Source of the DNA: Psychrosphaera sp.
GTDB taxonomy: Bacteria; Pseudomonadota; Gammaproteobacteria; Enterobacterales; Alteromonadaceae
Assembly: GCA_028098005.1 (NCBI GenBank)
Contig: JAOHFM010000001.1
Span: forward strand, 1 to 64,000
Length of the DNA stretch: 64,000 bases
Direction: 5' to 3'
The notes below the pieces were generated by a model, which saw only the letters and a program-made list of their open reading frames with translations, made no database searches and was not told where the DNA came from. Positions 46,958-57,953 of this stretch are shown in pieces (position 1 is the stretch's first letter; each line of letters starts with the position of its first letter). Both the position numbers and the translations under genes were made by a program.

Positions 46958-48436
46958 CTACTGTTCTTCATAACTTATTTTTAAATGCGGTTGCCACTGA
47001 TAAGCAACCGCTACATCACCAACGGCCACTAGTTCATCATTAATGTAAATTTTCGGAACTCTATCTCGTAACCACGCTGGACAGCTTTTCTGTTTCAACA
47101 ACTCAGAGACTTTTTTATTTCCGGACTTCGCATTAGGTTGGATTTTTTCGTTTGTATGACCCCACTTAACTTCAACTAAACACTCACCATCGCTTTTTGA
47201 ATCAGACTCTGCTTGGTTGAAGCTATTCTGTTCTTTAAATAAGTTTGGCAAAACAACAACTGACAATTTCTTATTTGTATAAAGACTGCCTGGCGGCACT
47301 AAGAGCGAAAAGCTCTGTTGCCCAATGTTTGAATTCAGCTCTATTTCATTCAACATAGGATCTAATTTTAAAGTTTGTGGTAACGCCTTAGAAGTTAAGC
47401 TTAAACAGTAAAGAAAACCTTTATATTGTCGTAACGAATAACCACTAAACTCCACAACGGCTTGGCTATCCACTTTACTATTCATTACGGTTGTCATTAC
47501 TTCAGTTAATACGTTTCTTGAGGGCGATTTAGTTGTTAAGTTTGTAATAAAAAGACGAACAAGCTCGGGTTGTTTTATTGGGTCTAGTTTCGCTAGTTTT
47601 GCGAGGTTCAAACACTTAAGAGCAAATACACCATCCTCTGTTAAATCAGACAAATCTTGTTTTAAATACAACGACAGTAGCTCACTTTCTCTTGCAAGTA
47701 AGCCTGTTGTTGTTTTAATAGCGTTAGGCATGTGTGGCCAACGTTCTGTCAAGGCAGGTGAGATTTTATGGCGAACAAAATTTCTGTCAAAATCTAGACA
47801 TTCGTTGCTCTCGTCTTCAATCCAATCTAAAAATTGTGCTTTCCCGTAGTCTTTGAGTTCCTGCTTAGAAATGGCCAATAAAGGCCTAACTAAGCGAATT
47901 TTTTTACTTTGACCTTTACTGTTTGGTAAGTCGGCGCATACTCGCATCCCAGACAATCCTTTGCTACCTGAGCCTCTTGATAGTCGCATCATAAAGGTTT
48001 CAACTTGATCTAATAAATGATGCCCCGTTAAAACAAAAGTACCAACAGGTAAACTATCAGCAAAAACCGCGTACCTAGCATCCCTGGCTATTTGCTCAAG
48101 TGAACGTTGTGATGTTTTTTCTAACGATAATTGATGGCATGAAAGCTCAATAGCATTTATCTGACAAAATTGTGTTACGAACGATTGCCAATCATCGGCA
48201 TTTTCACTTAAGCCATGATTGATATGTATCGCACTAAAATTAATTTGGTACTGATACCTTAACTCCAGCATCAGTCTAAGCATTACCATTGAGTCCAATC
48301 CGCCACTAAGTGCAACAACCACAGCGGGTTGCGCTGAACTATCTGTCGTTACTATTTTACTATCAAGTAAAAATCGATAGAGCTGGTGTGGGTTAAGTGA
48401 TGAAATTGTCTGGACAACGGTGTTCATGAGTCTCAA
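46958..48436 (-). CDS. tilS: tRNA(Ile)-lysidine synthetase
   Basis: Converts C34 of the CAU-anticodon tRNA-Ile to lysidine so that it reads AUA codons. The ATP-pyrophosphatase P-loop is ALSGGLDSMVMLRL near residues 43-56, followed by INHGLSENADDW, the GHHLLDQVETFMMRLSRGSG block and the RPLL motif. The C-terminal substrate-binding domain is present. Length 492 residues is a little longer than E. coli TilS (432). ATG 48436 or 48427 could be the start. It follows accA, from which it is separated by the accA terminator. Confidence 0.96.
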   Translation of the reverse strand: MRLMNTVVQTISSLNPHQLYRFLLDSKIVTTDSSAQPAVVVALSGGLDSMVMLRLMLELRYQYQINFSAIHINHGLSENADDWQSFVTQFCQINAIELSCHQLSLEKTSQRSLEQIARDARYAVFADSLPVGTFVLTGHHLLDQVETFMMRLSRGSGSKGLSGMRVCADLPNSKGQSKKIRLVRPLLAISKQELKDYGKAQFLDWIEDESNECLDFDRNFVRHKISPALTERWPHMPNAIKTTTGLLARESELLSLYLKQDLSDLTEDGVFALKCLNLAKLAKLDPIKQPELVRLFITNLTTKSPSRNVLTEVMTTVMNSKVDSQAVVEFSGYSLRQYKGFLYCLSLTSKALPQTLKLDPMLNEIELNSNIGQQSFSLLVPPGSLYTNKKLSVVVLPNLFKEQNSFNQAESDSKSDGECLVEVKWGHTNEKIQPNAKSGNKKVSELLKQKSCPAWLRDRVPKIYINDELVAVGDVAVAYQWQPHLKISYEEQ

Positions 48437-48468
48437 TTCTTAATTTTGATTAGGGAATAAACAGCCAT

Positions 48469-48494
48469 AAAAAAAGCCATCATTAAGATGGCTT
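48469..48494 (-). terminator. Intrinsic terminator of accA
   Basis: AAGCCATC/GATGGCTT stem with a 5-base loop, 23 bases after the accA stop, followed on the - strand by seven T. Confidence 0.88.
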
Positions 48495-48516
48495 CAATAA
48501 TACGATATTTTTACCT

Positions 48517-49473
48517 TTATAAATAGCCAAACGCCATTAAGCGGTTATAACGCTTATCTAGCAGCTCTTCTTTTGACAATGTTCTAAGATCCGTTAAGTC
48601 TTGTTTCAAACGCTGTTTCAGGTTTGACGCCATCTTATCCATATCTCGGTGTGCGCCACCAAGAGGCTCAGAAATAATATTATCAATTAAGTCTAGCTCT
48701 TTGATTTTAGAAGCGGTGATGCCCATTGCATCCGCTGCATCTGGCGCTTTTGCCGCGCTTTTCCACAAAATAGACGCACAACCTTCTGGCGAAATTACCG
48801 AGTAGGTTGCGTACTGCAACATGTTAACGCGGTCACCAACACCAATTGCTAACGCGCCACCGGAGCCGCCCTCACCAATTACAGTACAAATAACCGGTAC
48901 TTTTAAACCTGACATAACTTTTAAGTTCCGCGCAATCGCTTCACTTTGCCCACGCTCTTCTGCGCCTATACCTGGATATGCTCCCGGTGTATCTATGAAG
49001 GTGATAATTGGCATATCAAAACGTTCCGCCATTTCCATCAGGCGAAGTGCTTTACGGTAACCTTCAGGTTTAGGCATACCAAAATTACGTTTAATTTTTT
49101 CCGCTGTATCACGACCTTTTTGCTGACCAATTATCATTACTGGCTCATCATCTAAACGTGCAATACCACCAACAATCGCTAAATCATTAGCGTAAGTACG
49201 ATCACCAGCTAACTCATCAAACTCAGTAAAGATACGTTCAATATAGTCTTTAGTATATGGACGAAGTGGGTGTCTTGCTATTTGGGCAACTTGCCAAGCA
49301 CCAAGGTTTCCAAAAATCTTCTCCGTTAATTCACGGTTTTTATCTTTTAAGTTAGAGATTTCTTGCTCTAAGCCTAAGTCTAACTCGCCACCGCGGTTAA
49401 CATTTTGTAATTCATTTATTTTTGCTTCTAACTCAGCAATCGGTTGTTCAAACTCAAGATAATTGAGACTCAT
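48517..49473 (-). CDS. accA: Acetyl-CoA carboxylase carboxyltransferase subunit alpha
   Basis: Transfers the carboxyl group from biotin to acetyl-CoA, the first step of fatty acid synthesis. The coiled N-terminus ([17 protein letters not shown]) and the crotonase-fold core with [33 protein letters not shown] and [10 protein letters not shown] are typical. Length is 318 residues (E. coli 319). It lies 51 bases after dnaE. Confidence 0.97.
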   Translation of the reverse strand: MSLNYLEFEQPIAELEAKINELQNVNRGGELDLGLEQEISNLKDKNRELTEKIFGNLGAWQVAQIARHPLRPYTKDYIERIFTEFDELAGDRTYANDLAIVGGIARLDDEPVMIIGQQKGRDTAEKIKRNFGMPKPEGYRKALRLMEMAERFDMPIITFIDTPGAYPGIGAEERGQSEAIARNLKVMSGLKVPVICTVIGEGGSGGALAIGVGDRVNMLQYATYSVISPEGCASILWKSAAKAPDAADAMGITASKIKELDLIDNIISEPLGGAHRDMDKMASNLKQRLKQDLTDLRTLSKEELLDKRYNRLMAFGYL

Positions 49474-49524
49474 TCTTTCACCAGTTCATTTTGTTTTCTA
49501 TCCATGATTTACTCAGCATGAATA

Positions 49525-52500
49525 CTAGAATTCTAATTTAGGCTCAATAGCCAAGTGTTCCATTACATCTACAAACAGTTGTTCATCTGGCGTTACCCGC
49601 CACGCTGTTCCTAGTTCTAACTCCGCACTTGCCAATTCATTTTGATAGCCAATTCGTATTGGTGTTGTTCCATCTTTATATGGCAATAATATTCGTTTTA
49701 AACTATTCATGACATTGGTAGCTTGTGACTCACCAGCAACCTCAAGTTTGATATTTCTAACGAATTTTTCACGCGCCATTGTTAAAGACATAACATCACG
49801 CCCGGTCATTGTATTGCCGTCACTGTAATTATCAAAGCTGACCTGTCCAGAAACGACTATAATTTCACCACTTTGCAACAAATCTTTGAATTGCTCAAAC
49901 TGTTCTGGGAATAATCTGAAGTCTAAACGACCACTTTTGTCATCTAATGTTACCAGCGCCCACTGATTTCCTTTTTTATTGACTAGCACTCGCATATCAA
50001 TAATGAGTCCACAAACCGTCACCATTTGATCTCTTCGAGTAGGCTCCACTTCCGAAAGCTTAAGTTTTGTGTAATGTCTTAACTCTTTTCGGTATGCATT
50101 AATCGGGTGACCCGTTAAGAAAAGTCCAAGGGTATCTTTTTCACCTTGCAGCCAAGTTGCATCTGGCCACAAGGTTGCTGTTTTAAACTGAGGCTGTACT
50201 TCTTCATGCTCAGTATCAAATAAACCAAATAAGTCTGACTGACCTAAGTCCGCATTTTTTGCATGTTGGGTAGCCGCTTTCATCGCATCTTCAAGCGATG
50301 CCATAATAATGGCTCTATTTTCTTGCGTATGTGGCTCAGGTCCTAACTGATCTAGCGCGCCTGCTAGTACCAGCTTTTCCATTACACGCTTATTAATACG
50401 CTTTACGTCTACTCGCGCACAGAAATCAAATAGGTCTGTAAATTTACCACCCTCTTCTCTGGCTTCAAGTATTGCTTCAACTGGACCTTCACCAACGCCT
50501 TTAATGGCGCCAATCCCATATACCACATGCCCTTCATCATTTACGGTAAACTTATAAGAACCGGAGTTAACATCAGGTGGCTCAATCGTTAGTTTCATAC
50601 GATCGCATTCATCAACCAAGGTGACTATTTTGTCAGTATTATCCATGTCCGCAGACATTACCGCCGCCATAAATTCAGACGGGTAGTGACATTTCATCCA
50701 CAATGTTTGATAGGAAACTAAGGCATATGCAGCAGAGTGCGATTTGTTAAAACCATAGCCCGCAAACTTTTCTACCAGATCAAAAATCTTCATCGCAAGA
50801 TCTGGATCAATATTGTTATTTTTAGAACCTTCTGCAAATGAAGAGCGCTGCTTTTCCATTTCTTCTGGCTTTTTCTTACCCATGGCTCGGCGTAAAAGGT
50901 CAGCGCCACCTAGCGAATAGCCCGCCATTTCCTGGGCTATCTGCATTACCTGCTCTTGATAAAGAATAATACCGTAGGTAGGTTCTAGGATTTCTTTAAG
51001 GCACTCATGTTGATATTCATGATCTGGGTATGCAACTTCCTCTCGACCATGCTTACGTTCAATAAAGTTGTCTACCATGCCCGAATCCAAAGGGCCGGGT
51101 CTAAATAGGGCCACTAAGGCGATAATATCTTCAAACGTATCAGGCTGAAGTTTCTTAATCAGGCTTTTCATACCTGAAGACTCTAACTGGAACACAGCGG
51201 TCGTTTCTGAATTCATCAGCATTCTAAAACTGGCTGCATCAGCCATATCAATGGACGTAATATCAACATGTTTAGCTGGATCTTCAATACGGCTATTCGC
51301 CATATCAATTGCCCATTGCAAAATGGTTAGCGTTCTTAGACCCAAGAAGTCAAACTTAACCAAGCCTGCAGTTTCAACGTCATTTTTATCAAATTGCGTA
51401 ACAGGGTTATTACCGTCATCATCACAATACAGTGGGGCAAAGTCGGTAATTTTAGTTGGTGCGATTACAACACCACCGGCATGTTTACCAGCGCCACGAG
51501 TAACACCTTCCAACTTACGAGCCATGTCAATTAGCTCGCGAACCTCTTCATCCTGATTATAAAGCTGTTCTAATTGAGGCTCTGCTTTAAATGCTTTTTC
51601 TAATGTAATGCCAGGGTCACCTGGTACTAACTTTGAAATACGGTCAAAAAAGCCAAATGGCTGACCAAGTACGCGTCCTACTGACTGAATTACGGCTTTT
51701 GCGGCTAATGTACCAAAAGTGATAATCTGAGATACGGCGTCACGGCCATAAAGCTCAGCAACGTGATCAATTACTTCGTCACGGCGATCCATACAGAAGT
51801 CAATATCAAAGTCGGGCATGGAAACACGTTCTGGGTTCAGAAATCGCTCAAATAACAAAGCAAATTCAAGTGGATCAAGATCGGTTATCTTTAACGCATA
51901 GGCGACTAATGAGCCAGCACCAGAACCACGCCCTGGGCCAACAGGAATGTTATTGTCTTTACTCCACTGAATGAACTCAGCAACGATCAAGAAATAACCT
52001 GGAAAACCCATTTGGTTGATTACTTTAAGCTCAATATCAAGACGCTCATCATACTCTACCCGTTTCTCAGCTCGTTCTGCTTCGTCAGGGAATAGAAACT
52101 CAAGGCGTTCTTCTAGCCCCTCTTCAGATAATTTTACAAGGAAGTCACCTTCCGTCATGCCATCTGTAGGACACTCAGGCAAAAAGTACGTACCTAGCTG
52201 AACCGTAACGTTGCAGCGCTTTGCTATTTCCACACTGTTTTGCAGCGCTGAAGGCACATCTGCAAAGAGCTCTAACATTTGCTCTTCTGTTTTTAAATAT
52301 TGCTCTGCACTGTAATCTTTTGGTCGGTTTTTATCGTCGATAGTACGCTTTTGGTTAATACAAACTCGAACTTCGTGAGCTTCAAAGTCAGACGCATCTA
52401 AAAATACAGTTTCATTTGTCGCAACAACAGGTAGCTCTAATTGCTCAGCAAGATCTAATGCTTGCTCCACATACATGGCTTCATTTGCCCGGCCGGTACG

Positions 52501-53043
52501 AGTTAATTCTATGTAAAAGTGATCGTGAAAGTGTGTTGTATAGAAGTCTGTAACTTCAGCTAATAGCTTTTTGTTGTGTTTACTTAATGCGTAGGCAACA
52601 TCGCCAGCGGTAGCGCCAGACAATATGATGACGCCCTCTTTATGTTCAATTAACCACTCTTTATCAATCGCTACTTTGCCAAGCAGTGAACCTCTAAGAT
52701 AAGCCTTTGAGATTAACGTGGTTATATTTTTATAACCATCGTTGTTTTTTGCTAGCAATGTGAGTCTAAATAACGGCTCGTCATCTGCTCGTTTTACCCA
52801 AACATCAACACCAATAATGGGCTTTATACCTTTTCCATGCGCACCTTCATAAAACTTTACGAGTCCACACAGGTTCATTTGATCAGTTAATGCTATTGCA
52901 GGGATAGATTGTTCAGAAGCTCGAGCTAAAATTGCCTTAACTTTGGCAAGACCGTCCATCATAGAAAAATCACTATGGACCCTGAGATGCACAAATTTAG
53001 GATCTGGAATTTGAGTAGAGGACGAACTTAAAGCTTCTGACAT
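49525..53043 (-). CDS. dnaE: DNA polymerase III alpha subunit
   Basis: Replicative polymerase, type DnaE1 (1,172 residues; E. coli 1,160). The PHP domain begins [16 protein letters not shown] near residue 20. The catalytic motif [16 protein letters not shown] carries two of the three catalytic Asp, with [11 protein letters not shown] before it. An OB domain ([11 protein letters not shown]) and C-terminal tau-binding region follow. Gene order lpxB-rnhB-dnaE-accA matches E. coli. Confidence 0.98.
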   Translation of the reverse strand: MSEALSSSSTQIPDPKFVHLRVHSDFSMMDGLAKVKAILARASEQSIPAIALTDQMNLCGLVKFYEGAHGKGIKPIIGVDVWVKRADDEPLFRLTLLAKNNDGYKNITTLISKAYLRGSLLGKVAIDKEWLIEHKEGVIILSGATAGDVAYALSKHNKKLLAEVTDFYTTHFHDHFYIELTRTGRANEAMYVEQALDLAEQLELPVVATNETVFLDASDFEAHEVRVCINQKRTIDDKNRPKDYSAEQYLKTEEQMLELFADVPSALQNSVEIAKRCNVTVQLGTYFLPECPTDGMTEGDFLVKLSEEGLEERLEFLFPDEAERAEKRVEYDERLDIELKVINQMGFPGYFLIVAEFIQWSKDNNIPVGPGRGSGAGSLVAYALKITDLDPLEFALLFERFLNPERVSMPDFDIDFCMDRRDEVIDHVAELYGRDAVSQIITFGTLAAKAVIQSVGRVLGQPFGFFDRISKLVPGDPGITLEKAFKAEPQLEQLYNQDEEVRELIDMARKLEGVTRGAGKHAGGVVIAPTKITDFAPLYCDDDGNNPVTQFDKNDVETAGLVKFDFLGLRTLTILQWAIDMANSRIEDPAKHVDITSIDMADAASFRMLMNSETTAVFQLESSGMKSLIKKLQPDTFEDIIALVALFRPGPLDSGMVDNFIERKHGREEVAYPDHEYQHECLKEILEPTYGIILYQEQVMQIAQEMAGYSLGGADLLRRAMGKKKPEEMEKQRSSFAEGSKNNNIDPDLAMKIFDLVEKFAGYGFNKSHSAAYALVSYQTLWMKCHYPSEFMAAVMSADMDNTDKIVTLVDECDRMKLTIEPPDVNSGSYKFTVNDEGHVVYGIGAIKGVGEGPVEAILEAREEGGKFTDLFDFCARVDVKRINKRVMEKLVLAGALDQLGPEPHTQENRAIIMASLEDAMKAATQHAKNADLGQSDLFGLFDTEHEEVQPQFKTATLWPDATWLQGEKDTLGLFLTGHPINAYRKELRHYTKLKLSEVEPTRRDQMVTVCGLIIDMRVLVNKKGNQWALVTLDDKSGRLDFRLFPEQFEQFKDLLQSGEIIVVSGQVSFDNYSDGNTMTGRDVMSLTMAREKFVRNIKLEVAGESQATNVMNSLKRILLPYKDGTTPIRIGYQNELASAELELGTAWRVTPDEQLFVDVMEHLAIEPKLEF

Positions 53044-53131
53044 AAATAGTATTATTCTTATTAGTAGTACAAAGTAATATTATTCTGAACGATGTAAATT
53101 GTTCAGTCATTTTGTAAAGTGACGTTAAAGC

Positions 53132-53743
53132 TTAACCTAAACCTAAGGCTTTTTGCACTGGTTTAAAGCTTTTTCTATGGTGCGGTGTTGGGCCATATTT
53201 AGCAAGCATCTCAAAGTGAAGCTTAGTTGGATAACCCTTATGTTTTGCAAAACCGTATTCTGGGTGTAATTGGTCAAGTTCGTCCATTTCTTGATCTCTG
53301 GCAACCTTGGCAATGATAGATGCGGCACTAATTTCCGGTACGAGCGCGTCTCCCTTCACCACGGCATTTCCAGCGATAGGTAACTCTGGCACACGGTTAC
53401 CATCTATTAAAACATGCTCTGGTTGTATATCTAACCTTGCTACCGCGCGTTGCATGGCCAACATGGTGGCGTGTAAAATATTTAACTCGTCTATTTCACT
53501 AGGGTCTGCTCTTCCAATGGCCCAGGCAAGCGCATCACGCTTAATGATTTCCGCTAATGCAACACGCTTTTTTTCTGATAACTTTTTAGAGTCCGTCAGT
53601 CCTTCAATTGGCTTGTTCGGATCTAATATCACAGCGGCAGTCACTACATCCCCTACCAAGGGCCCTCTACCAACCTCATCAACACCCGCTATTAACAAAG
53701 CATTAGGACGAACAAAATTTTCTGCATTAAATATGACTGACAT
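53132..53743 (-). CDS. rnhB: Ribonuclease HII
   Basis: Removes single ribonucleotides from DNA. The catalytic DE pair is in [16 protein letters not shown] near residues 18-24, with SKKLSEKKR and [16 protein letters not shown] later; the latter supplies the remaining acidic residues. Length is 203 residues (E. coli 198). It lies between lpxB and dnaE, as in E. coli. Confidence 0.97.
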   Translation of the reverse strand: MSVIFNAENFVRPNALLIAGVDEVGRGPLVGDVVTAAVILDPNKPIEGLTDSKKLSEKKRVALAEIIKRDALAWAIGRADPSEIDELNILHATMLAMQRAVARLDIQPEHVLIDGNRVPELPIAGNAVVKGDALVPEISAASIIAKVARDQEMDELDQLHPEYGFAKHKGYPTKLHFEMLAKYGPTPHHRKSFKPVQKALGLG

Positions 53744-53813
53744 TGCAAGGTTCTCTTTATTTACTTCTGTTAGCTAATTTAGCTCAACTAATTCTGTTTA
53801 TTTTAAGTAATTA

Positions 53814-54971
53814 TTATTTATGATTTATTTCAAGTAACTGCCAAATAGAATTGGCGGCTCTTGCACTTGCATCTCGCTTTATTTCAACATGCAGTTTGGT
53901 AAATTGATCAATCATTTGTGTATTTGTATGCTCAAGCATTGGCCTAACATGACTCACCAAGTTTGCTACCGAAGCATCATCTTGTATTAACTCAGGTACA
54001 ATTTCTTTACCTGCCAATAAATTTGGTAGGGTAAAAAATGGTGTTTTGATCAGCCTTTTAAAAATTTCATAACTAAACCAGCTGACTTTGTAAGCGGTCA
54101 CCATAGGGGTTTTCATCAACATGGTTTCTAATGTAGCTGTACCAGACGCTAATAAAACAACATCCGCGGCTCCCATAACGACTCGAGCATTGGCTACTGA
54201 GACTTTGATATTCAAACTTGAGAAATGCTCATCAATGATATCTTGTACTTGTTTGGCTCTGTATTCATTAACAGTAGGTAACAAAATAACCAGACTTGGA
54301 AACGTAAGTTTTAGCTCCTGAGCTGCTTCTAAAAATGGCTCTAATAAAAACTTAATTTCTGAGCCGCGACTACCAGGTAATACAGCCAACACCTTCTCTT
54401 CTGGTCTAAGCTCTAGCTCTTCACGACATTTATTTTTTTGAATTTCTACAGGAATTTGATCTGCTAATGTATGACCAACAAAGTCGCAAGGTACATCGTG
54501 TTTATCATAGAAGGCTTTTTCAAAAGGCAGTAACGCTAATACTTTATCAACGGCTTTTTTTATTGTTTTAACTCTCGATTGGCGCCAAGCCCAAACAGAA
54601 GGACTTACGTAATGTACAGTTTTGATGCCTTGCTCTTTTAATTTAAGCTCTAAGCCTAAGTTAAACTCAGGAGCATCAATGCCAATCACCACGTCAGGTT
54701 GCCATTCAATTAAGTCTGCAATAAGTTGTTTACGTTTTTTCAAAAGGCGAGGTAGTCGTTTTAGAATTTCAACAACACCCATTACTGAGAGTTCTTCCAT
54801 ATCGAAATAACTAGTTGCACCAAGGGCCATCATTTTAGGGCCCGCTACACCTCGATATTCTATCGTTATGTTTTGTTGGTTGGCTAGATCAGAAAGCGCC
54901 GACATTAAGTCAGCGCCCAATAAGTCACCTGAGTGTTCTCCAGCGACTATGCCTATTTTTAAGGTCGACAT
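53814..54971 (-). CDS. lpxB: Lipid-A-disaccharide synthase
   Basis: Joins UDP-2,3-diacylglucosamine and lipid X to form the lipid A disaccharide at the inner membrane. A GT-B glycosyltransferase of family 19: GIVAGEHSGDLLGADLM at the N-terminus, YVSPSVWAWR near residue 122, LLPFEKAFY, LPGSRGSEI and the C-terminal ASGTATLETML. Length 385 (E. coli 382). It follows lpxA with 47 bases between. Confidence 0.97.
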   Translation of the reverse strand: MSTLKIGIVAGEHSGDLLGADLMSALSDLANQQNITIEYRGVAGPKMMALGATSYFDMEELSVMGVVEILKRLPRLLKKRKQLIADLIEWQPDVVIGIDAPEFNLGLELKLKEQGIKTVHYVSPSVWAWRQSRVKTIKKAVDKVLALLPFEKAFYDKHDVPCDFVGHTLADQIPVEIQKNKCREELELRPEEKVLAVLPGSRGSEIKFLLEPFLEAAQELKLTFPSLVILLPTVNEYRAKQVQDIIDEHFSSLNIKVSVANARVVMGAADVVLLASGTATLETMLMKTPMVTAYKVSWFSYEIFKRLIKTPFFTLPNLLAGKEIVPELIQDDASVANLVSHVRPMLEHTNTQMIDQFTKLHVEIKRDASARAANSIWQLLEINHK

Positions 54972-55018
54972 ATTTCTCTTTCTATTTGAGTACTTTCTAC
55001 GCGAGTAGAATTTCTAAT

Positions 55019-55780
55019 TTAACGAATTATGCCACGCGAAGATTGTTTTACAAAATTAGTAAAGTCAGCCACCGCAGGATCAGAAGCATCTATTTCTTCT
55101 AATGCCTCAGTAACTTTTAGACCTTTTCTATACAAAGTTCGATAAGCTGACTTTATGGCACTAATTTGCTCTGCAGTAAAACCACGACGTTTTAAACCTT
55201 CAGAGTTTAACCCTTTAGGCTCCGCTCCATTTCCTGCCGCTAAAACGTAGGGTGGTACATCTTTTACAACAATACTGTTTAAACCAATAAAGCTGTGCGC
55301 GCCAATATGTACAAACTGATGCACACCAACCATACCGCCTAATATTGCCCAGTCTCCAACGTGAACATGACCTGCTACACTGGCATTATTTGCAAAAATA
55401 ACATTGTCACCAATCATACAATCGTGCGCCACATGTGTGTAAGCCATAAACAGGTTGTTACTACCAATTTTTGTTAGACTTTGATCTTGAATCGTACCGC
55501 GGTGAATCGTTACATTTTCACGAATAATATTGTTATTACCAATCTCTAGACGAGTTGGCTCACCATCATATTTCTTATCTTGGCAGTCTTCGCCTACCGA
55601 TGAAAACTGAAAAATTTCATTATCGTTACCAATAACACTTGGACCTTTTACAACTACGTGGCTATGAATCACCGTATTGTCACCAATAACAACATCGTCA
55701 CCAATGATTGAATAAGGGCCAACACTAACATTTTTACCTAGTTTTGCTTTTTCAGAAATGATTGCGGTTTCGTGTATCAA
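55019..55780 (-). CDS. lpxA: UDP-N-acetylglucosamine acyltransferase
   Basis: First enzyme of lipid A synthesis. A left-handed beta-helix from hexapeptide repeats runs from [20 protein letters not shown] to about residue 180. The catalytic His is in [13 protein letters not shown] near 125 and the acyl ruler region is [16 protein letters not shown]. The C-terminal helical part has [12 protein letters not shown]. It is 253 residues, slightly shorter than E. coli LpxA (262). It follows fabZ by 29 bases. Confidence 0.97.
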   Translation of the reverse strand: MIHETAIISEKAKLGKNVSVGPYSIIGDDVVIGDNTVIHSHVVVKGPSVIGNDNEIFQFSSVGEDCQDKKYDGEPTRLEIGNNNIIRENVTIHRGTIQDQSLTKIGSNNLFMAYTHVAHDCMIGDNVIFANNASVAGHVHVGDWAILGGMVGVHQFVHIGAHSFIGLNSIVVKDVPPYVLAAGNGAEPKGLNSEGLKRRGFTAEQISAIKSAYRTLYRKGLKVTEALEEIDASDPAVADFTNFVKQSSRGIIR

Positions 55781-55809
55781 ATCAAAATCTCTTTTATTAA
55801 TTGGTTAAA

Positions 55810-56274
55810 CTAAAGTACGCGCCTAGCACACATAATTTCTGCACTTGCGGCGATTTTACCATCGACTAGCGCTTCACCAGAGAATTTCCAAATTCCACGA
55901 CGCTCTTTAATAAACTTAACGTGAAAATGAATTTGGTCACCTGGAGTTACAGGCTGTTTAAAACGGGCATTATCGATTGCTGCAAATAAATATAGCTCAT
56001 TTGGATCAACTTCACCTTTTTGAGCTTCAATTGTCTTAAATCCTAATAATCCAGTTGCCTGAGCCATTGCTTCTAAAATCAATACCCCTGGAAAAACGGG
56101 TTTACCTGGAAAATGACCTGTAAAAATTGGCTCGTTTATTGTCACGTTTTTAATCGCGTGCAATGTTTCGCCAACTTTATAATCTAAAACTCGGTCAATT
56201 AGCAACATAGGATATCTATGTGGCAGGTATGACATGATTTCTTCAATTTCAAATGTATTTAATTGCTCAGACAA
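55810..56274 (-). CDS. fabZ: 3-hydroxyacyl-[ACP] dehydratase
   Basis: Dehydrates beta-hydroxyacyl-ACP in fatty acid elongation. The hot-dog fold shows [14 protein letters not shown], the active-site His in [20 protein letters not shown], with Glu in LEAMAQ. The longest frame starts at 56298, but AAGGAG lies seven bases before a TTG at 56274, which yields [22 protein letters not shown], the normal N-terminus; I take TTG as the start (154 residues, E. coli 151). It lies between lpxD and lpxA. Confidence 0.96.
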   Translation of the reverse strand: MSEQLNTFEIEEIMSYLPHRYPMLLIDRVLDYKVGETLHAIKNVTINEPIFTGHFPGKPVFPGVLILEAMAQATGLLGFKTIEAQKGEVDPNELYLFAAIDNARFKQPVTPGDQIHFHVKFIKERRGIWKFSGEALVDGKIAASAEIMCARRVL

Positions 56275-56307
56275 AATGTGTCTCCTTACAAGCTGCAATC
56301 CAAACTA

Positions 56308-57351
56308 CTACGGTATTTTCTTTTCTAAAGTTTTCACCCGATTAAATAGTTCAGTCAATTTTCTATAGCGTGCCGCATTATTGCGCCACTCTTTATTCGT
56401 TGTTGCAGGCATCCCTGATGAATATACGCCAGGCGTCATTATATCGTTAATGATAAAGGTTCGCCCAGTAATATAAGCCTTATCGCAAATATTTAAATGG
56501 CCAGCTATACCAACACCTCCACCAATGGTGACATTACGACCAACTGTGGTGCTGCCAGCAATCAGCGTACCCGCTGCGATAGCGGTGTAATCTCCAATTT
56601 CAACATTATGACCAAGCTGAATTTGATTATCTAAGATAACGCCAACACCAATAATGGTATCTTCGATTGCACCACGGTCTATGGTCGTATTGGCACCAAT
56701 CTCGGTACCTTCGCCAATGGTAACACCACCTAATTGAGGAATTTTGATCCAGTTTTGATTGCCATTTTTTTGCAATGGAGCGTATCCAAAACCGTCGGCT
56801 CCAATAACGGAATTTCCTTGAATAGTACAGTTGGGACCGATACGTACACCATGATAAAGAATGACATTTGGCCATAACCTTGTGCCTGCACCGAGTATTG
56901 TACCCTGTCCGATGAAACAACCTGCTCCGATCTGTACATCATCACCAATAACGGCGCCATCTTCAATGACCACATTTGGACCTATTGCGACATTTCGCCC
57001 AATAGTTGCCGTTGTTCCTATGATTGCTGAAGGCGCTATTGTTTTTATTTGTTGCGGCGTTGTATCTAACTTCTGAGCAACCAGCGCAAAACCTACATAG
57101 GGGTTTTCCATAACTAAGGCTGCCTTTCCCCAAACCTTGGCCATATCAGGAGTAAGAATGACACATCCGGCGTTTGAGGCTTCTAAATGCTTTTGATATT
57201 TTTTATTAGATAAGAAGGTAATGTCTGAACTTTTTGCATCATTTATGGTAGCAATTTTTTGAATAGAAAAACTGTCATCCCCTTGAACGTTAACTTCCAA
57301 ACCAGATTCAGAAGTAATCCAAGAAGCTAATTCTTTAAGCGTAAATTTCAT
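56308..57351 (-). CDS. lpxD: UDP-3-O-(3-hydroxymyristoyl)glucosamine N-acyltransferase
   Basis: Third step of lipid A synthesis. An N-terminal uridine-binding domain (ITFLSNKKYQKHL near residues 44-56) is followed by a hexapeptide beta-helix with many [LIV]G-x4 repeats and the catalytic His in LDNQIQLGHNVEIG. A C-terminal helix (RYRKLTELFNRVKTLEKKIP) completes it. Length 347 (E. coli 341). It comes after a terminator behind skp. Confidence 0.97.
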   Translation of the reverse strand: MKFTLKELASWITSESGLEVNVQGDDSFSIQKIATINDAKSSDITFLSNKKYQKHLEASNAGCVILTPDMAKVWGKAALVMENPYVGFALVAQKLDTTPQQIKTIAPSAIIGTTATIGRNVAIGPNVVIEDGAVIGDDVQIGAGCFIGQGTILGAGTRLWPNVILYHGVRIGPNCTIQGNSVIGADGFGYAPLQKNGNQNWIKIPQLGGVTIGEGTEIGANTTIDRGAIEDTIIGVGVILDNQIQLGHNVEIGDYTAIAAGTLIAGSTTVGRNVTIGGGVGIAGHLNICDKAYITGRTFIINDIMTPGVYSSGMPATTNKEWRNNAARYRKLTELFNRVKTLEKKIP

Positions 57352-57368
57352 TAAAACTCTCCAGATAC

Positions 57369-57400
57369 AAAAAAGCCCACTTTAGAAACTAAAGCGGGCT
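57369..57400 (-). terminator. Intrinsic terminator of skp
   Basis: Twelve-base stem with one mismatch (AGCCCACTTTAG / CTAAAGCGGGCT), 3-base loop, then six T on the - strand; 20 bases after the skp stop. Confidence 0.88.
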
Positions 57401-57419
57401 TCACTATAGTGATATAATT

Positions 57420-57923
57420 TTACTTAACTTTGCTTGCTTTTTCGATAACAAGTTCAGAAATGTCTTTTTCAGGTTTTACAAACGCTACTGATTGAGCTTG
57501 TAAAACAACATCAATTTTCTTCTCAGCAGCAACTTCGTCAACGGCTGTTTTGATAATAGCCATAATCTTATTGCGCTCTTCACCTTGGCGACGACGAATA
57601 TTTTCTTGTAATGGCTGAGCTTTAGCTTGGTAAGACTGTTGCATTTGCTCAATGTCAGTACGTAGCTTTTCTTGTTGCTCTTGGCTCATTGTCATTGATT
57701 CGCGTTGAAATTTCTCCATGCTGAATTGAATGTCGCTCTTTAGCTTTTCAACTTCTTCTGCTGCACCAGCAAACTCTTTTTGTAACTGTTGTTGCATTGC
57801 AGCCATTTGAGGCAACTGTGCAACGACTTTTTGAACGTCTACTACTGCTATCGATTCAGCCCAAGCTGTCACCGAAAATAAGATGCCCGTTGTTAAGGCT
57901 AAGATTTTTTTTGCTAGTGTCAT
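57420..57923 (-). CDS. skp: Periplasmic chaperone Skp/OmpH
   Basis: Trimeric 'jellyfish' chaperone that carries outer-membrane proteins across the periplasm to BamA. A signal peptide ends near TAWAES (residue 22). The body has IAVVDVQKVVAQLPQM, then a long coiled-coil region (residues about 45-120) rich in Gln/Glu/Met, and a final strand VDVVLQAQSVAFV. Length is 167 residues (E. coli 161). It follows bamA by 30 bases, the conserved bamA-skp-lpxD order. Confidence 0.96.
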   Translation of the reverse strand: MTLAKKILALTTGILFSVTAWAESIAVVDVQKVVAQLPQMAAMQQQLQKEFAGAAEEVEKLKSDIQFSMEKFQRESMTMSQEQQEKLRTDIEQMQQSYQAKAQPLQENIRRRQGEERNKIMAIIKTAVDEVAAEKKIDVVLQAQSVAFVKPEKDISELVIEKASKVK

Positions 57924-57953
57924 TTTTTACTCCAAAATTAAAGAACTGTTTTC